Source of the DNA: Chromatiaceae bacterium
Lineage (GTDB): Bacteria; Pseudomonadota; Gammaproteobacteria; Chromatiales; Chromatiaceae
Assembly (NCBI GenBank): GCA_024235315.1
Contig: JACKMP010000001.1
Coordinates: 310,001 to 374,000 of the forward strand
Direction of reading: 5' to 3'
DNA length: 64,000 bases
The notes under the pieces are model-generated. The model worked only from the letters and a program-made list of their open reading frames with translations. It made no database searches and was not told the DNA's origin. This document shows, piece after piece, positions 7,981-16,449 of this stretch (its first letter is position 1; each line of letters begins with the position of its first letter). Both the position numbers and the translations under genes were made by a program.

Positions 7981-8243
7981 TCAGGCTGTCGCAGCGGCGG
8001 GGCACAGCTCGTCCAGCATTTCGGCGAAGCGGTGTTTCTGCTGTCGAGCGACGAGCTGCCCTCATCAGCGTGGATCGTGATATTGACGTAGTTCCGGCCG
8101 AAACCCATGTCAGGGTAAAGATCTTCACGTTCTGACAGCTCGGCGGCACAATCAAGAAAGTCACGAAGCGCAAGATAGTTTTCAAACTCGTAACGTCGCT
8201 CAAGACGCGCCGGACGTGGTCGCTCGTGCCATTGATGATTCAT
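7981..8243 (-). CDS. Alpha-carboxysome RuBisCO assembly factor acRAF (PCD-like), frameshifted near the end
   Basis: This product of about 87 residues resembles pterin-4a-carbinolamine dehydratase, the fold of acRAF, which promotes form IA RuBisCO assembly. Visible features are WHERPRPARLERRYEF, an internal helix (LRDFLDCAAELSE) and the FGRNYVNITIHAD strand. The first about 66 residues are in one frame. An A-run near 8035 has lost one base; restoring it gives a short helix (HRFAEMLDELC) and a TGA at 7981-7983, ten bp before mcdA. GGAGAG precedes the ATG at 8243. The location between the bacterioferritin-like gene and mcdA is typical for cso operons. Confidence 0.78.
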
Positions 8244-8277
8244 GGCTACACTCTCCTATTGTCTGGTCGGTTCTGGT

Positions 8278-8751
8278 TCATGCAGTCTTGCTCAGCCTTC
8301 GCTGACCACTGATCGGCCTTTCCAGCTGCCGCATCCACATTGTCAGCTCCTGCGCATGCGCCTGCTCTTCCTCCAACAGACTCTGGAAGAACACGCGGTC
8401 GTCGCGACTGCCTATCCGCGCACCGTGGCTTGCCGCATCGAAATACAGCTGAACCAGTTCCATCTCGAATACGTAGTCCGCCTGCAACAGCGACAGCAGG
8501 TCGACGCCCAGCTGCGCCGGCCTGAGCTGCGAGGCATTCGGCGCCACCCAAGCGCAAGCATGCGAGCAATGATCCTTCCACATGCTGCATCTCTTCATGC
8601 GCCTCGTCGCGCAACCGCTTCGCTGCCTCGTCCAGCCCCCAGGTCGCGACGAGTCGCGCCTGGGTGCTGTACGTCTGTACCGCAGACAGTTCCAGGCTGA
8701 GCGCTCGGCCCAGATAGCCCAGAATCCGCTGATCGGTGCGGTTGCTGACAT
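8278..8751 (-). CDS. Bacterioferritin-like protein of the cso operon, frameshifted
   Basis: Three frames together give a ferritin-like four-helix protein of about 158 residues: GRALSLELSAVQTYSTQARLV, EAAKRLRDEAHEEMQHVE, then PNASQLRPAQLGVDLLSLL and LLEEEQAHAQELTMWM. The Glu and EExxH residues expected for iron binding are present. Bases are apparently missing just after the ATG (near 8750), near 8576 and near 8547, each next to a short homopolymer. Homologues of this gene are regular members of cso operons with uncertain function (iron storage or redox protection). It lies 6 bp after the second csoS1 and upstream of acRAF. The exact start is uncertain because of the shift. Confidence 0.68.
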   Translation of the reverse strand: MSATAPISGFWAIWAERSAWNCLRYRRTAPRRDSSRPGGWTRQRSGCATRRMKRCSMWKDHCSHACAWVAPNASQLRPAQLGVDLLSLLQADYVFEMELVQLYFDAASHGARIGSRDDRVFFQSLLEEEQAHAQELTMWMRQLERPISGQRRLSKTA

Positions 8752-8757
8752 CAACGA

Positions 8758-9103
8758 TTACCCTATCGCCTCCAGGACAACCGCCTGATCAGGCCGCGGC
8801 GTCTGCGCAGCACCGCCAGTCGGCAGTACCGGCTCAACCTCACGGTGCGGACGTGCGATGATGTGCGCGGCAACCAACCCGTCACCGACACGTTCACAGG
8901 CATCAGCGCCGGCACGCACTGCAGCGTTTACCGCACCTGTCTCGCCACGCACCAGCACCGTGACGTAGCCACCACCGACGAATTCTCGACCTATCAGCCG
9001 GACTTCCGCCGCCTTTCGTCATGGCGTCTGCCGCTTCAATGGCGGGCACCAGGCCGCGCGTTTCGATCATTCCCAACGCAATTCCGTAACTTTCGCTTGC
9101 CAT
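8758..9103 (-). CDS. csoS1B: Carboxysome shell hexamer CsoS1 (second copy), frameshifted
   Basis: This is a BMC-H hexamer subunit of about 114 residues that forms shell facets. It starts MASESYGIALGMIETRGL like its neighbour. Near 9015 an A-run has one extra base (ACGAAAGGC where ACGAAGGC is expected), so the frame changes after DAMTK and resumes as YVTVLVRGETGAVNAAV to the end. Its C terminus is about 18 residues longer than the other CsoS1 (ending QAVVLEAIG), as in CsoS1B-type paralogues; the letter is assigned from that tail and may differ by species. It is followed after 6 bp by the bacterioferritin-like gene. Confidence 0.8.
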
Positions 9104-9171
9104 CGTCTACTCTCCGTTCTCGAAGTAAGGATTCATTGGTCGTATGCTGCGGCCCGCCGCAACACACGCTC

Positions 9172-9462
9172 TCATTTCTTGCCGAGCACCGGCTCGACCT
9201 CGCGATGCGGGCGCGCAATGATGTGCGCCGCAACCAGACCATCACCGACGCGCTCGCAAGCATCGGCTCCCGCCCTGACGGCGGCGTTGACTGCGCCAGT
9301 CTCTCCGCGAACCAGGACTGTGACGTAACCACCACCGACGAACTCACGACCTATCAGGCGAACCTCTGCCGCCTTGGTCATGGCGTCTGCGGCCTCGATG
9401 GCGGGTACCAGCCCGCGCGTCTCGATCATGCCCAGTGCGATACCGTAGTTTTCACTTGCCAT
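9172..9462 (-). CDS. csoS1A: Carboxysome shell hexamer CsoS1 (first copy)
   Basis: This intact 96-residue single BMC-domain protein forms hexameric facets of the alpha-carboxysome shell. Canonical segments are GIALGMIETRGLVPAIEAAD, EVRLIGREFVGGGY (leading to the positively charged central pore) and AHIIARPHREVEPVL at the C terminus. It is nearly identical over its length to the downstream csoS1 once the frame of that copy is repaired. It lies 37 bp after csoS4B. As the only intact shell-hexamer frame here, it shows that the surrounding disruptions are patchy. The A/C assignment between paralogues is arbitrary. Confidence 0.92.
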   Translation of the reverse strand: MASENYGIALGMIETRGLVPAIEAADAMTKAAEVRLIGREFVGGGYVTVLVRGETGAVNAAVRAGADACERVGDGLVAAHIIARPHREVEPVLGKK

Positions 9463-9499
9463 CGTCGTGTCTCCTGCTGACTCGATTGTTTGAATGCGT

Positions 9500-9798
9500 C
9501 TAGTCGCGAACGGTTGCCGGCTTCTGATCAATGACCATTCCAGCCCCATCCGATTCATCTTCCAGCGATCGATGATGCCGCCGATCGTGAGATCGGTGAG
9601 TACATCGAAATCTCCCGCTGCATAACGCGCCGCCGAACCACTGACCGTGAACACATGGTTCCCCGCTCTGGCACCAATCGGGTCGACAGCCACCTGGCGC
9701 TTGCCATTGACGTCACGCAGTACTCGCAGACTCACCTGCTTCAAGCCGTCTATTCGTCGCGTACAAACCAGCGGTGATTCCACCTGAAAGATCTCCAT
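9500..9798 (-). CDS. csoS4B: Carboxysome shell pentamer CsoS4B (BMC-P), probable frameshift at the end
   Basis: This BMC-P/CcmL-type protein caps the vertices of the carboxysome. It starts MEIFQVESPLVCTRRIDGL and contains the conserved GSAARYAAGDFDVLTDLTIGG region, then IIDRW. As written, the frame then runs through without a stop into csoS1. Adding one A near 9561 (AAG to AAAG) gives a short charged tail ending at a TAG at 9500-9502, about 99 residues in total. Family members are usually near 80-90 residues, so the tail should be verified. Its ATG overlaps the csoS4A stop (TGATG), implying coupling. Confidence 0.8.
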
Positions 9799-10049
9799 CA
9801 GCTGCCACCTCCGGTGGCCAGCGGTCGATGATGCCGACGATCGTCAGATCACTCGGATACTCTTGCTGCCGGCCGCCTCGCGAGCAGCCGAGCTGCCGAC
9901 ACAGATGACCCAGTCACCGGGATGCAGCCCACTGCATCCACCGCGACCGCAGTCGTCGAGCCGTCGCGAACCACCTGCAGGTGCTTGTGTTCCAGCCCGG
10001 CGATACGGTTGGTTGCAACCAAGGGACGTTCAACCTGGCAGATTTTCAT
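9798..10049 (-). CDS. csoS4A: Carboxysome shell pentamer CsoS4A (BMC-P), frameshifted
   Basis: This vertex protein of the alpha-carboxysome has about 84 residues once three single-base losses are repaired (near 9920, 9863 and 9818, each in a C or A run). Visible blocks are MKICQVERPLVATNRIAGL, DWVICVGSSAAREAAG and PSDLTIVGIIDRW. The repaired C terminus ends PTGGGS and its TGA overlaps the csoS4B ATG. The start ATG overlaps the csoSCA stop (TGATG), so csoSCA, csoS4A and csoS4B look translationally coupled. The order matches Halothiobacillus-type cso operons. Confidence 0.8.
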
Positions 10050-11545
10050 CAGTGCCCCCGGCCTTGGCATCGGCATTGACCGAGCAGGCCAGAACCTCGA
10101 TCGGCGCATCGGCATTGCAGTCACGCACGACCTGCAACACATACAGCAACCCGCGCGCAGCCAGGTCTGCATAGCGTGCTTGCAGGGCGTCGCTTACCCG
10201 GCGGCAGTGCTCGGCCGCACGCTCACGCGCGCCTGGCACCTGGCCGTGATAATCGAAGCGCACCACCACCGGTACCGGCAGACCATGACGGACGTTCAGG
10301 CACCGAAGATCTTGATACCGACGTCCAGGTCCTGCGTCGCTTCCTCGACAGTGTCGAGGTAGGCGAAATACATCAGATTGCGCAGCTGGATCTCCTCGAA
10401 GCCGACACCGGCGCCGATGAAACGTTCCGCATGGCCGATGTCGTTGTAGTGTTTGCCGTGATAGCGGCGGACGTACGCAATCTGCGAAAATTGTTCTCGA
10501 TCAGGTGCTCGATCAGGCGTGCCATGCCCGGCGCGATGTCCGGAGACAGCGCGAGCAGCGCATCGCCGATGGCAGAACAGCCTGTGCTGCCGGCATGTGC
10601 GCTGGACTCGAACAGCGACAGCGCATCAATGAGCGCTCGAGATCGATCGCGCCTTCGCCATCCGGAACATGTATCCGGATGGCGTCGGTGTCGGTGTCGA
10701 GCCCGATCAGCAACAGATCGATCGATGCCCCACAGCAGAAGCTGTTCTCGATCGCCTGCTGGAAATTCAAGCAGGCGCTCGACCAGCCGCAGCCGCTCTC
10801 GCGGTATCTGAACCGTGCGCGGCACAGCCTTCGTGTGCGGGATCGACGGAGCTGTAGTGATAGACCACGGCCTTCAGGTAACGGGTCGGCTGGTCTGCCG
10901 TGTTCGGGCGTCCTCGCGGAAGCGCAGCATCTCGACCTCGACCCACTTCTGCAGGCTGTCCTCGATATCGAACAAGGCCCCGGCGTATGACTTGCGGCGC
11001 ACCGAACCGTGCGGAAGACGCAGCACGTAACGTGTGACATGGGCCAGACGTCCGTCGGCGCAGGGCGAAATATCCAGAGTATGGAAACCGCAGGACTGCA
11101 GAAAGTCGTCAAACTCTCCCGCGTTGTCGGCAACCAGCGGATCGGCACCGAAGAACTCATCGCAGTAACGCCGGTAGGTCGCGAACACGCACCAGGCGAA
11201 CAGCCGGCGCATGTCCAATTGTTCCACCCAGGCATCGGCCAGGATCTCATGCGGCAACTCGAAGCCGAGCTCGACCCGCGCAATTTTCTGGGCCATGTCC
11301 TCGAAGCCCTGCTCATGCTGCAGCGCCGCTACACGCCTGAGGGTCGGTACGATGGCATCGAACGCCGCCTTTGCGCGACGCTCATATTCGTACAGCCGGG
11401 CGTTCTCCTGCTCGCGGCACAGCACATGTGTCACCTTCCCACTTCGCACCGGACACACCGGCCGCAGCACCCACTGCGCCCGGACGCCGCAGTGGCGCGG
11501 TACCGGCCGTGCGTGTTGCTCCGGTCGATTGAATGCGCGTTGCAT
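10049..11545 (-). CDS. csoSCA: Carboxysomal carbonic anhydrase CsoSCA (CsoS3), frameshifted
   Basis: This is the beta-type carbonic anhydrase of alpha-carboxysomes, which converts bicarbonate to CO2 inside the shell. The first about 210 residues are in one frame (DFLQSCGFHTLDISPCADGRL and RRKSYAGALFDIED). Later blocks in other frames are NTADQPTRYLK, GCAAHG, AIENSFCCGASIDLLLIGLD, GHAERFIG, LDTVEE and VPVVVRFDYHG. These preserve the zinc-site region (SCG...H and CCGAS) and give about 499 residues, close to the roughly 514 of Halothiobacillus. Indels are inferred near 10907, 10775, 10763, 10626, 10498, 10300 and 10057; most are single-base losses, with two apparent gains near 10770. It lies between csoS2 and csoS4A. 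Confidence 0.82.
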
Positions 11546-11565
11546 TCGCAGTCCTCTGCCGCCGC

Positions 11566-13799
11566 TCAGCCGCGCGCTCCGCCGGAGTAAGTGATCAAAG
11601 CGCCCTTGTCGGTATTGCCGCTGCCGCCAGTGACCTTGCTGACGGCTCCGGCGGCTTCGTCACGCCGGCTGTCCAGGCGGGCGGCCATGACCCACGGGCC
11701 ACCGCGTCGGGTCTGGTGCGCACGGTCGCGGACATCCCTCAGTACCGGTAACACGGTCACCACGGTCCCAGTCATCGCCGGTGATCTTCAGACCGCACTG
11801 ATACCCTCGCCAGTGACGCGCGTCTTGACGCGGCCGTCGAGCATCGGCGCCTCGCGGTGGCTGCTGGGGTGTCGGCGCGGCCGAAGCGCGCATCTTCGGT
11901 ACCGGTCACCTTGCCGGCAGCCATGCCGAACGGCCCGGTGATCTGGCCTGATTCGTAGCGCGAGCCGGTCACACCCGCCACTGCTGCGGCGCCTCGCGGA
12001 CCGTGCATCGGCGACATGACGCTGAACTGCCCCCAGGGCGTGTCACCGATGGGCTGCGGAAAATCCGGGCTGCCAGGCTCGGCGGCTGTCGCCGGGCACG
12101 CGGTGGCGACCTGGTCGGCACCGACGTAGGGCGTGCCACTGACAGTCTCACACGCGCCCTTGCTGTCGCCGGTCATCTTGCCGCCGACTGACGGCTGCAA
12201 GCCGGTCATGGACTGCGCCGGACCTGCGCTTGCTGGGATGCATGCGCGCATCGGCCCCGAGACTGTCGGTGCCTGCAGTGGTTTCGGTACTGCTCGGCGC
12301 CGGCATACGGCGTGCCGGTGATCGACTTGCAGGTGCCCGGCTCATCACCGGTCACGCGCGCGAGCGTCCGGTCATCGTGCCGCTGACCAGTTCGCCGAAG
12401 GTCTGCGACACGCCGACCTTCTGGTCTCGGCGCCGGCGTCGCGGGCAAAAGCCAGGAACTGCTCCTGGCCGACATAGTCATCGCCGGTGACATTTCGGCA
12501 GCTGCCCGCCTCGTCGCCGGTCATGCGTTCGCGCCGTCAACCGTGGTTCCGGTCACGCTGCCGCCTCGCAGCGTGGCGCTGTGCCCGACCTTGGCCGGCG
12601 CCTCGTCCCCGGGCTGCATGTACTGGGTACCGGTAAGCTGGGTTGCGCACCGGCCTCGTCTCCCGTCACCTGTCTGAACGCCCGACGTTGTTGCCGCTGA
12701 CGCCGTTCCTTTGCGGGTCTCGCTGCGCGAGCCTCGCCGGCCCCGCTTCGCTGCGAGTGCCGCAGAATGCCTCGGCCTGGTCGGCACCGAGGTACTCGGT
12801 ACCAGTGACGCGCTTGCAGGTGCCCGGCTCATCACCGGTCACATGCCTGCTGCGACCAACCTCGTTGCCGGTTACGGCGTTGCCGCGCTGCGTCGGGCTG
12901 ACACCCACGCGAGCGCCCGCCCTTGCCGGGCTCGGCCTGGCAGAACTCGCGGAAGATGTCGGCGCCCATGTATTCGGTGCCAGTCACCGGCGCGGCAGGT
13001 GCTCGGCTCGTCGCCGGTCACAGTGGCTGCGACCAACCATCGTGCCGGTCACGGTCTGCCCGTGCGATGTCTCGCTCGCGCCCACCTTCCACGGCGCATC
13101 CTGCGCGGCACGCGGGCTTATTCGCGCACCGGCCGCTTCCGACCGGTCGGTTCGGATTTTTCTGCCCGGCGCTGCCGCGCCTGCTGCGCTGTTCACGCAG
13201 CACGCGCGCCAGTTCGCGTCCGGACAGCTCAGGATTGCTGGCACGCGCCGTCTGTGCGGCGGTCATGCCGGAGGCGCTCATACCCGCCTTGCCGCGCGTC
13301 AGACTGTGCACGACGCCGCGCCAGCGATGCCGCGCGGCCAGGGTTGCTGGCTGCGGGCCGCTTGGCACGCGCACCTTGCTGCGCCCGTTCGAACGGCCGC
13401 TGTGGATGGCCCGGCGAGTTCCTGCCACGGCCTCGCCCTTGCAGCCACAGCCGCAATCCGCCTTGCCGTCGCCTGTTCGAGGTTTCACCGCGTGCGTTGC
13501 CGCAGCCTGTTCGGCGTTGCGCACGCGATCCCTGCTCGACACCGCCACCTTGCCGCGGGTCGACATCGCCTTGCGCCGGGCCAGTGAGGCAGCCCGGCCG
13601 CCGGCACCCACGCAGACGACGCGGCCGCCGAGGAGGACACGAGGCGTCGCCGCCGTCGCGCGGTTAAGCCTCGCGCCTGTGGCGCGGCGCCTGCGATGCC
13701 GCAGCCGTCAGCCGCCTTGCCGGCACCGGACATGGCCTGGCGTCGCGCCAAAGCCAGCTGCCGGCCACTCAATCCCTGTGCATTACCGCGCTGTGTCAT
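11566..13799 (-). CDS. csoS2: Carboxysome scaffold protein CsoS2, heavily frameshifted
   Basis: CsoS2 links RuBisCO to the shell. The start MTQRGNAQGLSGRQLALARR and further basic repeats (SLARRKAMSTRGKVAV, ELSGRELARVLREQR) are the N-domain repeats that bind RuBisCO. The middle holds at least five M-repeats with paired VTGxxxG and TGDEPGTC motifs followed by VTGTEYxGA. The C domain has SPMHGPRG, SGQITGPFG and the conserved encapsulation tail GALITYSGGARG at 11566-11600. The span of 2.23 kb suggests about 750 residues, somewhat short of the usual 800-900. At least a dozen frame changes are needed to read it, the highest density in the window. It lies between cbbS and csoSCA. Confidence 0.82.
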
Positions 13800-13860
13800 G
13801 CTTCCACCGTCTGTATTATTTGCTGCCAACGCCAAGCGGCCGTCATACTTTGTCCAGGGC

Positions 13861-14197
13861 TCAGGTGCGTCCCTCGTAACCACGAACGCCACGCCCTGGC
13901 TCTGCGTGTAGTTGTCGTAACCAATCAGGCGTATGGTGATCCGGATAGGCGCGATGGCAGGCATCCAGTTCGGCCGCGACGCTGTCATGTCCTGCTGGCC
14001 GAAGATCGGCAGCTTCCACATCGTCCAGTAGTGGTTGAACGAACGGCTCGGATGCTCGTGCTCGATCGCCGGCGTCCAGCCCTGGGCGATCAGGTAAGCG
14101 ATCTGGTCGTACACCTCGTCCTGGGTCAGCTTGGGCAGAAAGCCGAAGGTCTCGAGCGTCTGCGCGGTCTGGAAATCACCATCTGTGTCTTGTGCAT
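13861..14197 (-). CDS. cbbS: RuBisCO small subunit, form IA (CbbS), frameshifted
   Basis: This is the small subunit of carboxysomal form IA RuBisCO, about 113 residues when repaired. One base is missing immediately after the ATG (near 14195); the downstream frame then reads AQDTDGDFQTAQTLETFGFLP, the normal N terminus. Conserved blocks are YLIAQGWTPAIEHEHPSR, YWTMWKLPIFG and IRLIGYDNYTQSQGVAFVV. Other shifts lie near 13985 (one base), 13935 (two bases) and 13879 (T-run), the last restoring a TGA at 13861. The gene lies 52 bp after cbbL and 61 bp before csoS2. It is clearly distinct from the SSUL-like protein at 4192. Confidence 0.85.
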
Positions 14198-14249
14198 TGG
14201 TCTCCTCAAAATGGTTCGGTCAGCGTCCGTCGTGGTGCCGCGTCGCGGC

Positions 14250-15659
14250 TCAGCCGACGTCCAGCTTGTCCACGGTGTCGAACTCGAACTTGATCTCTTT
14301 CCAGGTCTCCATCGCGATCGCCAGTTCCGGACTGTGCTCGCCGCCTCGGTCAGGATGTCGCGGCCTCTTTCTCGATTTCCGGCCCTGGTTGCGCGCCTTG
14401 ACCGAGGCCTCCAGTGCAACGCGGTTGGCTGCTGCACCGGCCGCGTTGCCCCAGGGATGACCCTGGGTACCGCCACCGAACTGCAGCATGGAATCGTCAC
14501 CGAAGATCGTGACCAGTGCCGGCATGTGCCAGACATGGATACCGCCGGATGCGACCGCGAACACACCGGGCAACGAGCCCCAGTCCTGGTCGAAGAACAC
14601 GCCGCGTGAGCGATCCTCCGGAACGAAGGATTCGCGCAGCTGGTCCACGAAGCCGAGCGTCGACTGACGGTCACCTTCGACTTGCCCACCACGGTGCCGG
14701 TATGCAGGTGGTCACCACCGGACAGACGCAGACACTTGGCCAGCACGCGGAAGTGGATGCCGTGCTTCGGATGACGGTCGATTACCGCGTGCATCGCACG
14801 ATGGATGTGCAACAGCATGCCGTTCTTGCGGCACCACTTCGCCAGGCCGGTATTCGCGGTGAAGCCGCCGGTCAGGAAGTCATGCATGATGATCGGCAGC
14901 CGACCTCTTTCGCGAACTCGGCGCGCTCGTACATCTGTCTCCGGTCCGGCGCGGTCACGTTCAGGTAGTGGCCCTTGCGCTCGCCGGTCTCCTGCTGGCC
15001 TTCTGGATGGCCTCGCCGACGAACTCGAAACGGTCGCGCCAGCGCATGAACGGCTGCGAGTTGACGTTCTCGTCGTCCTTGGTCATGTCCAGACCACCGC
15101 GCAGGCACTCGTATACCGCGCGGCCGTAGTTCTTGGCCGACAGGCCGAGCTTCGGCTTGATGGTGGCGCCGAGCATCGGGCGGCCGTACTTGTTCAGGCG
15201 GTCGCGCTCGAGCTGGATGCCGGCCGGCGGACCGTTGCAGGTCTTGATGTAGGCGATCGGGAAACGCACGTCTTCCAGGCGCAGGTGACGCAGCGCCTTG
15301 AAGCCGAACACATTGCCGACCAGCGAGGTCAGCACGTTGACCACCGACCCCTCTTCGAACAGGTCGATCGGGTAGGCGACGAATGCGTAGAACGATTCCT
15401 TGTCGCCCGGCACGTCTTCGATGCGGTAGGCGCGACCCTTGTAGTATTCGAGGTCGGTCAGCAGTTCCGACCACACGGTGCTCCAGGTGCCGGTCGATGA
15501 CTCGGCGGCCACGGCCGCGGCAACCTCTTCACGTGGCACACCCGGCTGGCCGGTGCACTTGAAGCACGCAAGCAGGTCGGTATCGAGCGGCACATAGTCC
15601 GGAGTCCAGTACATGTCGCGGTATTCTTTGACGCCCGCGTCATATGTCTTAACAGCCAT
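14250..15659 (-). CDS. cbbL: RuBisCO large subunit, form IA (CbbL), frameshifted
   Basis: This is the catalytic subunit of ribulose-1,5-bisphosphate carboxylase/oxygenase. The first 220 residues are in frame (MAVKTYDAGVKEYRDMYWTPDY, GRPMLGATIKPKLGLSAKNYG, including the catalytic lysine, and GGLDMTKDDENVNSQPF with the carbamylated-lysine motif). The rest is spread over three frames (GLAKWCRKNGMLLHIHRAMHA, RLSGGDHLHTGTVVGK, GGIHVWHMPALVTIFGDD). Six one-base losses, near 14997, 14899, 14680, 14381, 14359 and 14340, restore 471 residues, the normal length. AGGAG precedes the ATG at 15659. It heads the cso operon, with the dyad at 15774-15789 upstream. Confidence 0.92.
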
Positions 15660-15773
15660 GGTCAACTCCTGTTCATTTGCTGGGTTGGCGGTGATGTAAG
15701 GTTTGTGCGATGTGTGCGAAAGAATATGTAGCGCGCATCCACTTGCATCCAATCGATCCTGTCTCTGTTTTCG

Positions 15774-15789
15774 ATAGATCCATATCTAT
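15774..15789. promoter_or_regulatory. Dyad ATAGAT-N4-ATCTAT, candidate operator (copy 2)
   Basis: The 6-bp arms and 4-bp spacer (CCAT) are the same as at 4045-4060. The site lies 115-130 bp upstream of the cbbL start on the minus strand, a distance comparable with 132 bp for copy 1. I found no third copy elsewhere in the window. It is a candidate CbbR site because both targets are CO2-fixation units and cbbR is encoded nearby. Confidence 0.55.
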
Positions 15790-16057
15790 GGTTATGGCGG
15801 GGGCCGAAAAGCCATCTGCGCCAGGAGATGCTGAATCAGTGGACAACTTCAGATCCGCAATACGTCTTCTTTGCAGCGCAAGCGCACCGACCGCACAAGG
15901 TGCGCGTCTCGGCGTGGTTTCTACAGACAGGCCAGTGAGGTGTGGCGCAATGGTTGTTACCGCGATCACGCCGTCGATACCCGCGCGACGTGATGCGTTC
16001 GCACAGGCCCACCACGGGCGGATATGCCGCCGGCGCGCAAATGTCCTCGCTTATTGA

Positions 16058-16071
16058 TGCACGATCGTGCA
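16058..16071. promoter_or_regulatory. 14-bp perfect palindrome upstream of the cbb-cso operon
   Basis: TGCACGATCGTGCA is a perfect palindrome about 400 bp before cbbL and 52 bp past the end of the CPII gene. It shares the ACGATCGT core with the palindrome in the sulP1 promoter region (2190-2205). It could be a dimer binding site or part of a transcript-end structure. Confidence 0.3.
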
Positions 16072-16122
16072 GATATTCCGCATGCCGTCGCGATGGCTAC
16101 CTGGACTGCAGAAGCGGCGCAC

Positions 16123-16449
16123 TCAATCGCTGAACTTGACCAGCCGGGTTACCTGGATATCGGATATGAACACAACACCTGAGTGTGCGCTGTAGAACGG
16201 CGCAAAGCCCTGCAGGACGGGTTTGACGAGTTCGTCCGGGACCGCAGCGATGATCATGATCAGGACATCATCCTCGTTGAACATCAGGTGACCTTCGTGG
16301 AAGCCGTGACGTCCCTTGCCCGACAGGTTGTTGATGATTGTGTATCCTTTCACACCCGCACGATCGAGCAGATCCGTAGCGAACTCCCTGTGCTCTCCGC
16401 CAAGAATGATCTCGAGTTTCTTCAGTGGGCTGAAATTGAGGTTCTTCAT
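16123..16449 (-). CDS. Carboxysome-associated PII-like protein (CPII)
   Basis: This 108-residue protein has the PII ferredoxin-like fold: KLEIILGGEHREFATDLLDRAG, then GYTIINNLSGKG, a short T-loop (RHGFHEGHLMFNED) and VLIMIIAAVPDELVKPVLQG. It fits the carboxysome-associated CPII group, related to SbtB-type proteins reported to bind adenine nucleotides in a bicarbonate-responsive way. Its ATG overlaps the dabA stop by 4 bp (ATGA), so it is co-translated with the DAB transporter and probably tunes inorganic-carbon uptake. MKNLNF is preferred over an upstream ATG because of this overlap. It lacks the classical GlnB uridylylation loop. Confidence 0.83.
   Translation of the reverse strand: MKNLNFSPLKKLEIILGGEHREFATDLLDRAGVKGYTIINNLSGKGRHGFHEGHLMFNEDDVLIMIIAAVPDELVKPVLQGFAPFYSAHSGVVFISDIQVTRLVKFSD

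Larger units (their letters stand above)
15660..16122. other. 463-bp regulatory gap between the dab and cbb-cso operons
   Basis: There is no convincing gene here; the short open frames on both strands lack ribosome sites and family matches. The gap holds a dyad at 15774-15789, about 115-130 bp before cbbL, and a 14-bp palindrome at 16058-16071. It should contain the cbbL promoter and the end of the dab-CPII transcript, but I see no classic terminator with a T-tract. Confidence 0.6.

Noticed and set aside
7134..9103. Mobile element or transfer origin for the disrupted region
   Set aside because: No transposase, terminal repeats or composition change was seen, and the gene order is that of a normal cso operon.
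11566..13799. Programmed ribosomal frameshifting in csoS2, known from Halothiobacillus
   Set aside because: Frame changes are too many and spread through the gene, and neighbouring non-frameshifting genes show the same indels, so a single programmed site cannot explain them. A real slippery site could still exist but cannot be told apart here.
14250..15659. cbbL as a true pseudogene
   Set aside because: The amino-acid sequence is highly conserved on both sides of each shift, and the six inferred losses fall mostly in short base runs and restore the normal 471 residues.
15774..15789. Interpretation of the ATAGAT dyad as a transcription terminator
   Set aside because: The stem is short and AT-rich, with no T-run, and lies upstream of cbbL at operator distance; the recurring copy at 4045 supports an operator.
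15673..15969. Open frame of about 98 residues on the minus strand between the dab and cbb operons
   Set aside because: It has no ribosome site or family features and covers the cbbL promoter dyad, so it is more likely regulatory DNA.
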